DNA from: Cloacimonetes bacterium UBA5614
Lineage (GTDB): Bacteria > Cloacimonadota > Cloacimonadia > Cloacimonadales > Cloacimonadaceae
Direction: 5' to 3'
Assembly: GCA_002424605.1 (NCBI GenBank)
Contig: DIKQ01000002.1
Span: forward strand, 1-64,000
Length of the DNA stretch: 64,000 nucleotides
The position numbers were made by a program, and so were the translations under genes. Below the pieces are notes generated by a model. It saw nothing but the letters and a program-made list of their open reading frames with translations, was not told the origin of the DNA and did no database searches. Positions 25,794-35,535 of the stretch are shown here, piece after piece; the stretch's first letter is position 1, and the number at the start of each line of letters is the position of its first letter.

Positions 25794-26540
25794 TCAGTCC
25801 TCTTCGATGGGTGGAAGCGCCTTCAGGTCCTCTATGGCGGATTTTGGTCTGTCATTCGTAGTATCAGAGCGGATTTTTCCGTCCTTGAAAGTGATTATTC
25901 TATCCGCATACTGGGAGATATCGTGCTCATGCGTGACCAGGATTATAGTGATGCCTCTGGAGTGCAGTTCCTGAAACACAGCCATGACTTCCACACTGGT
26001 GCGGGAGTCCAGGTTTCCGGTGGGCTCGTCCGCCAGCAGGATAACCGGCTCATTGACGATTGCCCTGGCGATGGCAACCCTTTGTTGCTGACCGCCGGAA
26101 AGCTGATTGGGAAAATGATGCGCCCTGTCCTCAATATTCACGTTCCGCATGGCTTTGCGGGTAAGCTCTTTGCGTTCATGATGCGAAAGCCTGGTCCTGT
26201 AGAGCAGGGGCAATTCCACATTCTCAAGAGCGGTGGTTCTGGACAGCAGATAGAAGGACTGAAAGACATAGCCTATCTTCTGGTTACGGAGGTTTGCCAG
26301 CTCTTCTTCCGGAATGGTGTGGACGCCAATCCCGTCCAGCGAGTACTTGCCGGAAGTGGGCTTATCCAGGCAGCCGATGAGGTTCATCAAAGTTGTCTTG
26401 CCGGAACCGCTGGCGCCCATGATGGCAATGAACTCGCCTTTATTGATGTTCAAATCCACTCCCCGCAGGGCATGGACTTCCACATCGCCCATTATGTAGG
26501 TCTTGGTCAGCTGTTCGATTTTTACCAGTGGTTCAGACAT
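25794..26540 (-). CDS. MacB/LolD-type ABC transporter ATPase
   Basis: 248 residues with Walker A GASGSGKTT, signature LSGGQQQRVAIARA, Walker B VILLADEPTG and the H-loop VTHEHD. In this organism ATPase and permease are separate genes, unlike fused enterobacterial MacB. It sits eight bases after the adaptor gene and one base before the permease. The tail of about 20 residues after the nucleotide domain (RPKSAIEDLKALPPIEED) is of unknown role. Confidence 0.94.
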   Translation of the reverse strand: MSEPLVKIEQLTKTYIMGDVEVHALRGVDLNINKGEFIAIMGASGSGKTTLMNLIGCLDKPTSGKYSLDGIGVHTIPEEELANLRNQKIGYVFQSFYLLSRTTALENVELPLLYRTRLSHHERKELTRKAMRNVNIEDRAHHFPNQLSGGQQQRVAIARAIVNEPVILLADEPTGNLDSRTSVEVMAVFQELHSRGITIILVTHEHDISQYADRIITFKDGKIRSDTTNDRPKSAIEDLKALPPIEED

Positions 26541-26548
26541 AGCTTATC

Positions 26549-28021
26549 CTATCGACCGGGACCGAACCCGCCCGGGGTAAAGGCGGAACGGTTTGCGGCG
26601 GAAGCCTGCTTGGCGTTTTTATAGTTTACGCCGGCAATGAATTCCTGTCCTTCTGTGATGCCGGAGATTACTTCCGCAAAGTTACCGTCCGAAAGTCCTG
26701 TTACCACCTCTATCGCTTTGGGTTTGCCGTTTTCCAGCACCCAGACGCGGTTGCGGGTGGTGCGGACTCGGTCGCTGCTGTTGGCATCAAAGACAAACTC
26801 GCCGCCTGTGCTGCTTTTGCCTTCCACTGCTTCCGAGGGTTTTCCTTCCTGACCGGCCTTGCCTCGTCCTTCGCCTCCGCGCATTTTCTGCATGAATTCC
26901 CTTCTCTGCTCCGGAGTCATATTCTCCAGTTTTGCGCGCAAGCTGTCCGGCAACTGCTGTCTTTGTCCGGAACTGGATGCCTGGGTTTCTCCGGCAGGTG
27001 GCTGTCCGGTGGGTGCAGCGGCTTCTCCGTTCTGCATGGAGCGTCCCCGTCCACGCAGGGAAGCTGTGAGGCTATCATCCCATTTCAGCCCGAACTGCTT
27101 CCACAGTTCTTTGCTGGGCCTGAAACGCAAGGCAGTTTCGGGGATACGCAGCACGTTCTGCTTTTCTTTCACAATGATGGTTACGTTGGCGGTCATGCCG
27201 GGCAATAACTTTAGCTGGGGGTTATCCACATCTATGATAACGCTGTAGGTGACCACGTTTTGGGAGGAGGTGGGGCTGAGGCGCACCTGATTGACCTTGC
27301 CCAAAAACTGTTCTGTGGCAAAGGCGTCAACCTTGAATTCCACATCTTCGCCGACCCTGATTTTACCGATATCCGCTTCGTCTATGTCTGCGTTTATCTG
27401 CATTTTCCTTAGGTTGTTGGCGATGATAAACAGGGTGGGCGAACTCATGCTGGCAGCCACTGTCTGCCCTTCCTCCACTTTGCGGGAGATGATTACTCCG
27501 TCAATGGGGGAGGTGATGATGGCGTTTTGCAGGTTCTTTTCCGCCCTTTGCAGGGAGAAACGTGCGTTGGCAAGCGTTTGCAGGGTCTGTTCGTATTTAT
27601 TCCTGGCTTTCAGCAGGTCATAGTCTGTGCCCATACCCTGTCTGTTAAGCTCGGTCTGCAGGTCCAGGTCTATTTTGGCATCGTCGGAACTTAGCTTTGC
27701 CCTGCGGACATCTGCGCGGGCAGATTCCAGGGCGGTTTCCAGGTTTTCCGTATCCAGTTTGGCAAGTATGTCACCTTGCCTTACAGTTGAATTAAAATCT
27801 TTGAAAATCTTGGCGATTTTTCCTGAAATCTCGGTGCCCACTTCCACCTGTGAGGAAGGGTTGAGGGTTCCGCTGGCAGTCACCAGTTCACGGATGTTGC
27901 CGGTTGAAGTTGTGTCCAGACGCCATTCCGGTCTGTTGCGGTTTTTCCTGTATTGCGTGTAGCCGATGATTAGTGCCGCAAGCACTATAACGATGATTGC
28001 GTATCTGATGGCTTTTTTCAT
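26549..28021 (-). CDS. MacA-like periplasmic adaptor (membrane fusion protein)
   Basis: 490 residues: an N-terminal anchor helix (AIRYAIIVIVLAALIIGY), a lipoyl half-motif (VEVGTEISGKIAKIF), a long alpha-hairpin (about residues 95-160), the second lipoyl half (ITSPIDGVIISRKVEEGQTV), a beta-barrel domain, and a membrane-proximal domain. An insert rich in Gly, Gln, Arg and Ser (about residues 320-400, with MTPEQRREFMQKMRGG) interrupts the membrane-proximal part. It bridges the ABC pump to an outer-membrane channel; no TolC gene is nearby. First gene of the operon. Confidence 0.92.
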   Translation of the reverse strand: MKKAIRYAIIVIVLAALIIGYTQYRKNRNRPEWRLDTTSTGNIRELVTASGTLNPSSQVEVGTEISGKIAKIFKDFNSTVRQGDILAKLDTENLETALESARADVRRAKLSSDDAKIDLDLQTELNRQGMGTDYDLLKARNKYEQTLQTLANARFSLQRAEKNLQNAIITSPIDGVIISRKVEEGQTVAASMSSPTLFIIANNLRKMQINADIDEADIGKIRVGEDVEFKVDAFATEQFLGKVNQVRLSPTSSQNVVTYSVIIDVDNPQLKLLPGMTANVTIIVKEKQNVLRIPETALRFRPSKELWKQFGLKWDDSLTASLRGRGRSMQNGEAAAPTGQPPAGETQASSSGQRQQLPDSLRAKLENMTPEQRREFMQKMRGGEGRGKAGQEGKPSEAVEGKSSTGGEFVFDANSSDRVRTTRNRVWVLENGKPKAIEVVTGLSDGNFAEVISGITEGQEFIAGVNYKNAKQASAANRSAFTPGGFGPGR

Positions 28022-28174
28022 TACTCCGTCCTATCTATCCGGTATGATTTTGATTTCCTTAGGGATTTATGATGAGAATCACTTACGCTTCAATCTGAAT
28101 GCAACTCTTCTGTCAATCATTTCTTTCCTTAGTTTAATACAATCCCGTCCTGTGTTTCCTTTATCTTTTCTTTG

Positions 28175-28270
28175 CCTGTTCCTTGCTTAGATGTCCCGAA
28201 GATGTCCCGAAGCCGGCCGGGTTTTCTTCGGGAGGCTTCGGGACATCTCCGCGACAACTAACTGAGGGAA
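28175..28270. repeat. Intergenic palindromic element, family A copy 2
   Basis: CCTGTTCCTTGCTTAG leads into two tandem GATGTCCCGAA units, the core GCCGGCCGGGTTTTCTTCGG, and the opposite arm GGCTTCGGGACATCTCCGCGACA. Its right flank (GACAACTAACTGAGG) matches that of copy 3, so this copy marks the left edge of the first giant-protein module. Confidence 0.85.
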
Positions 28271-28301
28271 AAGAGAGAAACATATAAGAATAGAGTGCTT
28301 A

Positions 28302-28556
28302 GCAGAGTCGAATATCCCGGGCTCTGACCCGAATTCAGGACATAAAACTATACGAAAGCGGATATCTCCGTAATCGGACAGTGTTTGCATAAAGTGAAGA
28401 CAGACAGTAGGATAGACTGCTTGTAGATAGGGTGTATTACGGATTCGGAGAAACCTCTTGAGCAGGAAAACCGGGATACGGACGGCTATTGTGCTGCAAA
28501 ATAGTGTGTTAAGATGTTGGAACAAAGATTGATTATACTTGACTTTGATATGATAT
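28302..28556 (+). pseudogene. Remnant of sigma-54 activator 3' end and its downstream spacer
   Basis: These 255 bases align end to end with 39130-39383 in the second module, which covers the last eight codons of the NtrC-type regulator and the spacer after it. GGGCTCTGA, ACTATACGAAAGCGGATA, CTCCGTAATCGGA and GCTATTGTGCTGCAA-type blocks recur in the same order. The rest of the regulator and the kinase gene are absent, joined instead to the flank of the hairpin at 28.27 kb. No open frame survives. Confidence 0.75.
28518..28533 (+). promoter_or_regulatory. Weak sigma-54-like -24/-12 candidate, module 1
   Basis: TGGAAC-AAAGA-TTGAT resembles TGGCAC-N5-TTGCA, with the key -12 GC replaced by GA. 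The same position in module 2 has TGGAAC-AAAGG-TTGTT. A sigma-54 activator gene lies in module 2. Confidence 0.3.
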
Positions 28557-28703
28557 GTGTAAGTATTGGTAATCAGTTCCAGCTATTATGAACAGGATGC
28601 ATCTGCTGGATAAGAGTCCCCGGAATCGGACACAGGTGAAACTGGTTAGATCTTAGAAATCAGAATTATAAAAATAAACTAGAGAGTGAAGGAGAAGTCA
28701 TGA
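28557..28703 (+). pseudogene. Decayed copy of the pseudo-receiver gene
   Basis: This aligns with both ends of the 141-aa gene at 39384-39809. The GTG start is followed at once by TAA (second codon changed from AAA), then AGTATTGGTAATCAGTTCC and ATGAAC. About 263 bases are missing between two GATG(AA) sites, and the match resumes at ATCTGCTGGA...CCGGAATCGGACACAGG. The ATGA overlap with the giant gene is kept, but the coding function is lost. Confidence 0.8.
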
Positions 28704-31700
28704 AAAAGCTCGTTATAGTTTTTATGCTGTGCCTGCTGGGTGCGCTTCATGCAGAAACCCGTATAGTATCGTTAACCGATGCAAGGAGAATTGCAGACAG
28801 CAATGCCGCCATATTATGGGGCGGAAATCTCGGATCTGCAGAACCAATCCCTTACTACGGACCGGATGATAAAATCATAGCTTACCATTTCAACTATGCC
28901 ATTGGCAGACCTTTTCCTGATAAACATTCTCTTCAGCAAAGAAGCGGTGAGGCACTGTCATCCGGTAACCGAGACCTGGGCTGGGGCGTGGGCGAATTTG
29001 GCAATATGGTTATCGGTGCTAATCGTAATATGCCCGTCTTTGTGGAATATTCCAAATGTCTCTCACAGCAATACGCTTATGCCCAAAAACTGGAAGAAGC
29101 AGCTTCCCGCGAGTTTCCCAAAGGATACGAACTGACCAAAACATACTATCTGGGACTGGTAGATGTCTGGTATAGAATAAACGACGGGAATGAAACCAAA
29201 TATATAAATCTTGAACCCTATACCAAGGTAAAAACAGAGACGGAATTTCGTGAGATGATAAAAGACAAGATCTTTTTCTGGGAAAGGGACAGTTTTGAGG
29301 AGGAATGGGAATACCTGCTGGATAACGGCAACACTATGAGCAGAGCAGAAGTGATGATTCCCGGTGAAGAGCTGATGCCATACTATGAGTGGAACTATGG
29401 CTGCACACCAACTTCCGGAGCCATGCTTTTTGCCTGGTGGGATGCCTATAAAGGTTATGGTAAACTGATAAAGCACCATTCAACCAAATGGGATCCTGTG
29501 GTTGGTCGATACACACATCACGTTCCAGATATTCAGGGTATACTGGCAAACACTATGGATACAGGTTCTGATGGCACTACTTATTCGTGGGACATTTGTG
29601 ATGGAATGGTCGATGCTGCAAGTATTGTCGGATACAACTGTGAATCTGACGGTCTTTGGGCTCTTCACCATACTGTAGCAACCTTATTTAATGGAATTCG
29701 AAATTCAATTGATAGTGGTTATCCAATATTGGTTGACACCTGGTCACATACGATGTGTGCGGTTGGTTATGGAACCTGGCCTTCCATGGTTCTCGTGCAT
29801 GACCCTAATCTACCAGCCATTAGATTTCTTTCCAGGTCCTCGTTATGGCGATACTATTGGGCAGATTTTGAACCTTTAAATGACTTCCACTCGGCTGAGT
29901 TGAATTTTCCCAATGGCGGGACCCAGTGGGAGAATAACTTTGGCGGCGAAACTCTGATATCCGGAATCTATTATGACATTACCTGGAGTTCCACACTCAG
30001 TCCCAATGCCTATGCCAAGATTTATTATCATGACGAGGGCGGATCGACATCCAACAGATGGTTTCCCATAACCTTATACACTCCCAATGACGGACATTAC
30101 CGGTGGCTGGTTCCAACTATTCAGGGTTGTATGTACGGTATCAATACTGACTATGCCAGAGTAAAAATCGAAATCTATGATAACAACACCCATCAATTGC
30201 TCGCCGCAGACGGGAGCTACGGCAATTTAAAAATAAAAGGCGATTACGTCATGCCCTGGTTGAATGCCGCAGGTACCAATATCAATACCAGTAAAATTTA
30301 CACCAGAATAAATCATTCGACCAATAATAACTGGGGACTGATTGCTTTCCGTGGTTCAAATAGCAACATAGACATAGAGCTTTACCAGAGTCCGGATTTT
30401 TACAATCAGCTATATACCTCGCAATCCCCTTCAAGTTTGAATTATATGCTGATAAACAACTTCCAGCAAACACCCAACGCTTATGGAGTCAAGTTTGCTA
30501 CAGATGTATCATCTTTTCAGGGTAGTGCTGCATTTGTAACATCCAATGCTTCACAAATAAGTCCATATATAACATACAATTATGACTGGGGTAATACTGA
30601 TATAGCCAAAGTTTATCAGGTTTACCTGACACCCGGTCAATATTCTATTACAATGCACAGAATTGCCGGTTTTATGGATCTTGATATAGCTCTCTATGCG
30701 CCTGGCTCGGGTGTTTATACCTATAACCAGGCAGTAGCATATTCCAATAATTACGGTACCGTTGATGATGTAATTGTTTACAGGGTTACAACTGCCGGTT
30801 ATTATGCTTTGGTTGTCAGTTGCAGTTCCGAGCATAACGGAGAATACTCAATTCTTATCGAAAACGCCGGTAAATGGCTGGGGACGGTAAGCAACAACTG
30901 GTTCAACCCCGCTAATTGGGTAGGCAATACCGTGCCGAATTTAACAAACGATGTGGTAATACCTCCCGATTGTCCCAATTATCCCATTCTTTGGTCAGGA
31001 ACTTATCCCGAGATTAAGTCCATAAGGATTGAATCGAATGCTTTTCTGACCATCGGAGCCACCGAGATGAATGTCCACCAGAGCATGCAGGTCTATGGCA
31101 CTATCAACATGACCTCGAACAGCAGCGTTTTGAGTGTGGGAGAAAACCTGTATTGGGGAGCCGGTTCTTCTCTGGTAGGCAGTATTTACAATTACCAGAT
31201 AGTATGTTACAAAAACTGGGACTTTGGATTAGGTTCCAATATTCAGATGACTTCGGGTACCGTGGTATTCTGGGGGGACGAGGACAGCTATGTCACCACC
31301 AGTTCTGCCACTTCCAGGTTCAATAATGTGACCATAAACAAACAATACACTCTCACAGGCAGGTCTGTCATCCATAGCGGAAACTCATCCAATGACTGGA
31401 GAGTTAACGGCAACCTCTTAATATCAAGCAGCTATTCCACCCTGCGCTCAGATTCAGAGAAAAAAATCATTTTGCTGAACCCCATTACCAACAACGGGTA
31501 TATCGAACTGGATAATGGCACCCTTGAACTTACTGCCAGCTGTTCCCTTCCCTATCTATCCACTGGCAACTATCTTAACAATCTTGTAATCAGCACTAAT
31601 GCAGTCAATGCCTTGCCTTCAAATTATAAAATAGTGGGCAATCTCACCATCAACAGCGGTGGCATCGATGCCAACACCAGAACCATTACCTTGTCCGGTA

Positions 31701-34700
31701 ACTTTATAAACAATGTCGGACCTTCAGGATTTGTCAAAGGAACCAGTACCGTAATCTTTAACGGATACGGAGACCAGAGATGCACCAATGGCAATTTCCA
31801 CCGCATGGAAGTTAACAAGACGACCGGCAATGTCAAATTCACGGGAACAGGTGCCATTTCAAATGTGGATATCTACGACTGGACAACCGGCGGTATAGAA
31901 GTAAATCAGGGAGCTCTGACCATTTTTGATTTAGCGGATAACGGCTTGTATGGCACCTACAAAATGACGGGAGGTACTCTAAACGTTAATCAGGATAACT
32001 CCCAATATACAGACCTTAATGGCAGTCTGTATATCTACAGCGGGACCATGAATGTCTATGGTGGAAACGGAAACAGCTACTGGCCATATGCAGCCAATGC
32101 CCACATAGAAATGCATGGCGGAGTGCTGGATTTCAAAAACCGCGGGATTTACGTCTACAATTCTCCGGTCTTTTCGCTGACTACAGAGCTTTTTGGGGGC
32201 AGAATCCGCACAGCTGGAAGTTTTCTCTGTTACCGTCCGGACTTCCAGCCTGCCGGGGAGTATTACCTTGAACTTTATGGCAGTACGGATGCCAACATCT
32301 ATCTGCATAGTTCCGCCTCGGTACACTCTGTAATATTCAACAAAGGCAGCAACCGTTCGGAGGCCTGTCCTCCCGGGCTTGACCTGATAAGACGGGACGG
32401 GGTCGACTTTCCCGCAGAACTGCGCAATAGTGAAAATGACTTGACCAGAATCAATCAGGTTAACCTCATCAGCAACGTCTATATCTTCGGTGACCTGATT
32501 ATCGAATCAGGTACCGTCAACCTGAACAGCTACACCCTGACCACTGAAAGCGATACTGATGTAATAAATGGCACCATTCTAATGAACCAGGCATCAGCCC
32601 GGTTAGTGACCTATGGCAGATTCCAGTGGGGAGAGAATGCCACACTGAACGTCACTGCAGGTGAAATGCATTTCTATTATCATCTTACTATAGCCGAGAA
32701 TTCTGTCTTCCAGATGGGTTCCGCCACGACAGCCAGATTCTGGACTGAGTTCAGCAAAATTATCAACTATGGTGCCAACTGCCAGTTCGGCTATGTTGTG
32801 CTGGAAGACGGATGCGAACTGGAAATCCTGGACTTTCAGCCGGTTACGATTACAAGCGGCCTGATCCTCCAGGGCGAAAGCATTCTGCAGGTCAATGGAG
32901 TCCTCAATGTCATCGGCTATGTTGTTGTCTATGAATATGCCAATATCTATATCCGGGCAAACACGACAATCGATTATTACATCAATTTGTATGGTGTCCT
33001 GACCATAGATAACTCCACTTTAACCTGTCACAGTTACTTATATAACATTGGCGGATCTCTGGTCTTGAATAATAATGGCAGTTGCATACTTGACAGGGCA
33101 TTTGACAGCACTTACCATCAGATGGATGGAGTATATATTATAAACAGCGGTGTATTTGAAGTTACGAACAACGGTGTCCAGTTTACCAACGACTCCTATG
33201 TTACCATGTATGGCGGCACCCTCCGCACCGGCTGGAATTTTTGGGCAACCATAGCCAACAGGTTTAATCCGGCTGGCGGCAGTGTGGAGTTTATCGGAGA
33301 CAGAAACGCTTCCCTCTGGTGCAATAATGGCAATTACTTCCATAATCTCATCTTCAGCAAACCCGGCACCAGGAGTGTTGGGATAAACACGGATTTGCAG
33401 ATTAATGGTGATTTAATCCACCAGAGCGGTTATTCTGCTATGAACGGATACAACATCCACATCATGAGGGACGTAATTATCCACGCAGGCAGAATGGGTG
33501 CTTCCAGCACCGACCTGACTGATATCTATGTGGGCAGGAACTGGATAAAAAATGGCGGCTCCTTTGTTGCGGGAACTAATTCATTAAACGGCTGCACTGT
33601 GCATCTCATCAGTGCCGGTGAAAATGCCGTCCTCTCTACTGAATCATTCTATAACCTTCACATCAACAAACAGAATGCGGTCGGAAACATTGTTTCGCTG
33701 CAGCCCTCTGCTACTGTGCAGGTAAATGGCGCTCTGGACATTGAGCGGGGAAAACTGAATGTGTTGAGTAACAGCATCCTGGATGTCAACAACCATCTGA
33801 CCATCATGCCCGGTGGCGGTTTGCGCCTTAGTGATACTTATACTGGCGGAACCCTTAAACTGGCAGGAAACTTTACCGACCAGAACACCACTATGGCTGG
33901 AGGTGATGGCTTTCAGGCATTAGACGACTGCCTGGTAATTCTGGATGGAACTGCAGACCAATACTTAACCGCTAATTACCCCTGGCTGCAATTCTATCAT
34001 TTGTCCGTCGACAAATCCTCCGGCAGGGTTATGCCAAACAGCAACGTGACAATCGCCAGAGAACTGCACCTTGTAAGAGGAGAGTGGCATTATGGGCAAC
34101 AGAATGTGGAGTTAGCCATTGGTACAGATTTGGTCGTAGAAGCGGCTGCATCTTTCAATTATTTTACGGGTTGTGTCCGGTTTGAAAGCTGGAGGGACAG
34201 CAATATCACAATCCTTGGTACCGCTAATATGGCTGCTATCCGCATTGATAAAGGCGGCTTCAACTTCAATCTTACCGGGAACACCGTCATTGGCGGAGAA
34301 CCGGAAATCAGCCTCTACTCCGGTATCATCAACCTGAACGGCCACACCCTTCAGTTGGATGCAGGCCGTATATACATTGGCTCTGCTGTTTCCACAGTAT
34401 TTCTGCAGGCGGGTTCTGTCCTCAGTTTGGGCAATGATTTTGTGGTTGAGGTCGTCAACGGCGGCAGATTCGTCACACTGGGAACGGAAGCCAATCCGGC
34501 TCTTGTCACCAGTCATAATGGTTACTATATCTTTATTGTGTTTGATAATGGTAAAATCGGCGGAAGCTGGGGCATCTATGAAAAGATGAGTGCTGAAGGA
34601 ATTTGGTTTGAACAGGCATCCAGCCCGGTTGATAATACTTACCCCTGGACTTATCCAACCTTCCGCAATGGCGCACCCGGCGGTTCTCTGCTGACCTTTG

Positions 34701-35119
34701 ACGGAGATAATGTCAGCAACATTGTAATTCAAAATCCCATCTTTCCTGCCAATACCTGGGGCAGTATTTACAATGTCGAAAAGTTTTCATCAATCGGTTC
34801 CGTCACTCTGCAGAATGCTACAGGCGCTTTTGCCGGTGCAGTTTTTGAAAGTGACATGTATAACACCGTTCACTGGACTTATGTTCTTCAACCACCACAG
34901 AACTTTAAAGTTCAAGTAATTAATAATGAATTGGTTTTTTCTTGGGATGCTGTCCCTAATGTCAACGGTTACAACTTGTACTACTGTTCAGACCCTGATT
35001 TCTCAAGCTCTCCGGTGGGAACCGTTTCTGACGGGGTAGCTGATACGTTCTTTTCTACTCCCTTAATCTGGTTCCCTGAGCCCTATATGTTTTTCAGGGT
35101 AACTGCATTTCAGGATTAA
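28700..35119 (+). CDS. Giant secreted protein A: C39-like peptidase head, beta-helix-like body, FN3 tail
   Basis: 2139 residues with a signal peptide (MKKLVIVFMLCLLGALHA). Residues 20-120 are a conserved head shared with protein B. A papain-fold, C39-like domain follows, with a plausible triad C235 (YGCTPTSGAM), H350 (SHTMCAVGYG) and D368 (LVHDPN). After a PNGG...YYDITW domain (about 395-520) and a pre-peptidase-like beta domain comes NWFNPANW...NDVVIP (about 727-755), which opens a long run of Asn/Gly/Ser-rich strands typical of a right-handed beta helix (to about 2030). A fibronectin III domain ends the protein. No C-terminal sorting domain is seen, so the export route past the inner membrane is unknown. 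GAAGGAGAAG precedes the ATG. The upstream regulators are decayed in this module. Confidence 0.85.
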   Translation: MKKLVIVFMLCLLGALHAETRIVSLTDARRIADSNAAILWGGNLGSAEPIPYYGPDDKIIAYHFNYAIGRPFPDKHSLQQRSGEALSSGNRDLGWGVGEFGNMVIGANRNMPVFVEYSKCLSQQYAYAQKLEEAASREFPKGYELTKTYYLGLVDVWYRINDGNETKYINLEPYTKVKTETEFREMIKDKIFFWERDSFEEEWEYLLDNGNTMSRAEVMIPGEELMPYYEWNYGCTPTSGAMLFAWWDAYKGYGKLIKHHSTKWDPVVGRYTHHVPDIQGILANTMDTGSDGTTYSWDICDGMVDAASIVGYNCESDGLWALHHTVATLFNGIRNSIDSGYPILVDTWSHTMCAVGYGTWPSMVLVHDPNLPAIRFLSRSSLWRYYWADFEPLNDFHSAELNFPNGGTQWENNFGGETLISGIYYDITWSSTLSPNAYAKIYYHDEGGSTSNRWFPITLYTPNDGHYRWLVPTIQGCMYGINTDYARVKIEIYDNNTHQLLAADGSYGNLKIKGDYVMPWLNAAGTNINTSKIYTRINHSTNNNWGLIAFRGSNSNIDIELYQSPDFYNQLYTSQSPSSLNYMLINNFQQTPNAYGVKFATDVSSFQGSAAFVTSNASQISPYITYNYDWGNTDIAKVYQVYLTPGQYSITMHRIAGFMDLDIALYAPGSGVYTYNQAVAYSNNYGTVDDVIVYRVTTAGYYALVVSCSSEHNGEYSILIENAGKWLGTVSNNWFNPANWVGNTVPNLTNDVVIPPDCPNYPILWSGTYPEIKSIRIESNAFLTIGATEMNVHQSMQVYGTINMTSNSSVLSVGENLYWGAGSSLVGSIYNYQIVCYKNWDFGLGSNIQMTSGTVVFWGDEDSYVTTSSATSRFNNVTINKQYTLTGRSVIHSGNSSNDWRVNGNLLISSSYSTLRSDSEKKIILLNPITNNGYIELDNGTLELTASCSLPYLSTGNYLNNLVISTNAVNALPSNYKIVGNLTINSGGIDANTRTITLSGNFINNVGPSGFVKGTSTVIFNGYGDQRCTNGNFHRMEVNKTTGNVKFTGTGAISNVDIYDWTTGGIEVNQGALTIFDLADNGLYGTYKMTGGTLNVNQDNSQYTDLNGSLYIYSGTMNVYGGNGNSYWPYAANAHIEMHGGVLDFKNRGIYVYNSPVFSLTTELFGGRIRTAGSFLCYRPDFQPAGEYYLELYGSTDANIYLHSSASVHSVIFNKGSNRSEACPPGLDLIRRDGVDFPAELRNSENDLTRINQVNLISNVYIFGDLIIESGTVNLNSYTLTTESDTDVINGTILMNQASARLVTYGRFQWGENATLNVTAGEMHFYYHLTIAENSVFQMGSATTARFWTEFSKIINYGANCQFGYVVLEDGCELEILDFQPVTITSGLILQGESILQVNGVLNVIGYVVVYEYANIYIRANTTIDYYINLYGVLTIDNSTLTCHSYLYNIGGSLVLNNNGSCILDRAFDSTYHQMDGVYIINSGVFEVTNNGVQFTNDSYVTMYGGTLRTGWNFWATIANRFNPAGGSVEFIGDRNASLWCNNGNYFHNLIFSKPGTRSVGINTDLQINGDLIHQSGYSAMNGYNIHIMRDVIIHAGRMGASSTDLTDIYVGRNWIKNGGSFVAGTNSLNGCTVHLISAGENAVLSTESFYNLHINKQNAVGNIVSLQPSATVQVNGALDIERGKLNVLSNSILDVNNHLTIMPGGGLRLSDTYTGGTLKLAGNFTDQNTTMAGGDGFQALDDCLVILDGTADQYLTANYPWLQFYHLSVDKSSGRVMPNSNVTIARELHLVRGEWHYGQQNVELAIGTDLVVEAAASFNYFTGCVRFESWRDSNITILGTANMAAIRIDKGGFNFNLTGNTVIGGEPEISLYSGIINLNGHTLQLDAGRIYIGSAVSTVFLQAGSVLSLGNDFVVEVVNGGRFVTLGTEANPALVTSHNGYYIFIVFDNGKIGGSWGIYEKMSAEGIWFEQASSPVDNTYPWTYPTFRNGAPGGSLLTFDGDNVSNIVIQNPIFPANTWGSIYNVEKFSSIGSVTLQNATGAFAGAVFESDMYNTVHWTYVLQPPQNFKVQVINNELVFSWDAVPNVNGYNLYYCSDPDFSSSPVGTVSDGVADTFFSTPLIWFPEPYMFFRVTAFQD

Positions 35120-35241
35120 AAGCACCCATGTATAATTACTGTGATGGTTGTTGTAAGCACAATGGATTTCTTCTGAAATCGCTTTTGTGCATGATAAGAT
35201 TGTGATTCTAAGCATAGTGTAACAACTATCAAATCAAACTG

Positions 35242-35279
35242 CGGCTGCCGCGCTCTCCTTGCCGGCAGCCGTTTTTTTT
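35242..35279 (+). terminator. Intrinsic terminator after giant protein A
   Basis: CGGCTGCCG pairs with CGGCAGCCG around a 12-base loop (CGCTCTCCTTGC) and is followed by eight T residues. An almost identical terminator follows giant gene B. Confidence 0.93.
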
Positions 35280-35300
35280 CTATACTAATAAAAGTTGTTT

Positions 35301-35400
35301 CCTGCTTCTTCCTTGCTTAGATGTCCCGAAGATGTCCCGAAGCCGGCCGGGTTTTCTTCGGTTATCTTCGGGACATCTCCGCGACAACTCACTGAGAAAG
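35301..35400. repeat. Intergenic palindromic element, family A copy 3
   Basis: CCTGCTTCTTCCTTGCTTAG, tandem GATGTCCCGAA units, the GCCGGCCGGGTTTTCTTCGG core and the arm CTTCGGGACATCTCCGCGACA. The right inner arm begins GTTATC where copies 1, 2 and 4 have GGAGGC. It sits just after the terminator of gene A and before the kinase gene. The remaining 135 bases of the gap (35401-35535) hold only a TTGACA at 35454. Confidence 0.85.
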
Positions 35401-35535
35401 TAAAGAGAAACAGATAAGTTGACTGGTTACATCCAATGCTGTGCAAATCAAGATTGACATAATATCTAAAAGAGATTAATTAGGATGTATGGTAATATTG
35501 ATTAGTTTTTTTGTTTGGAACGTTTATGGTGAAGT

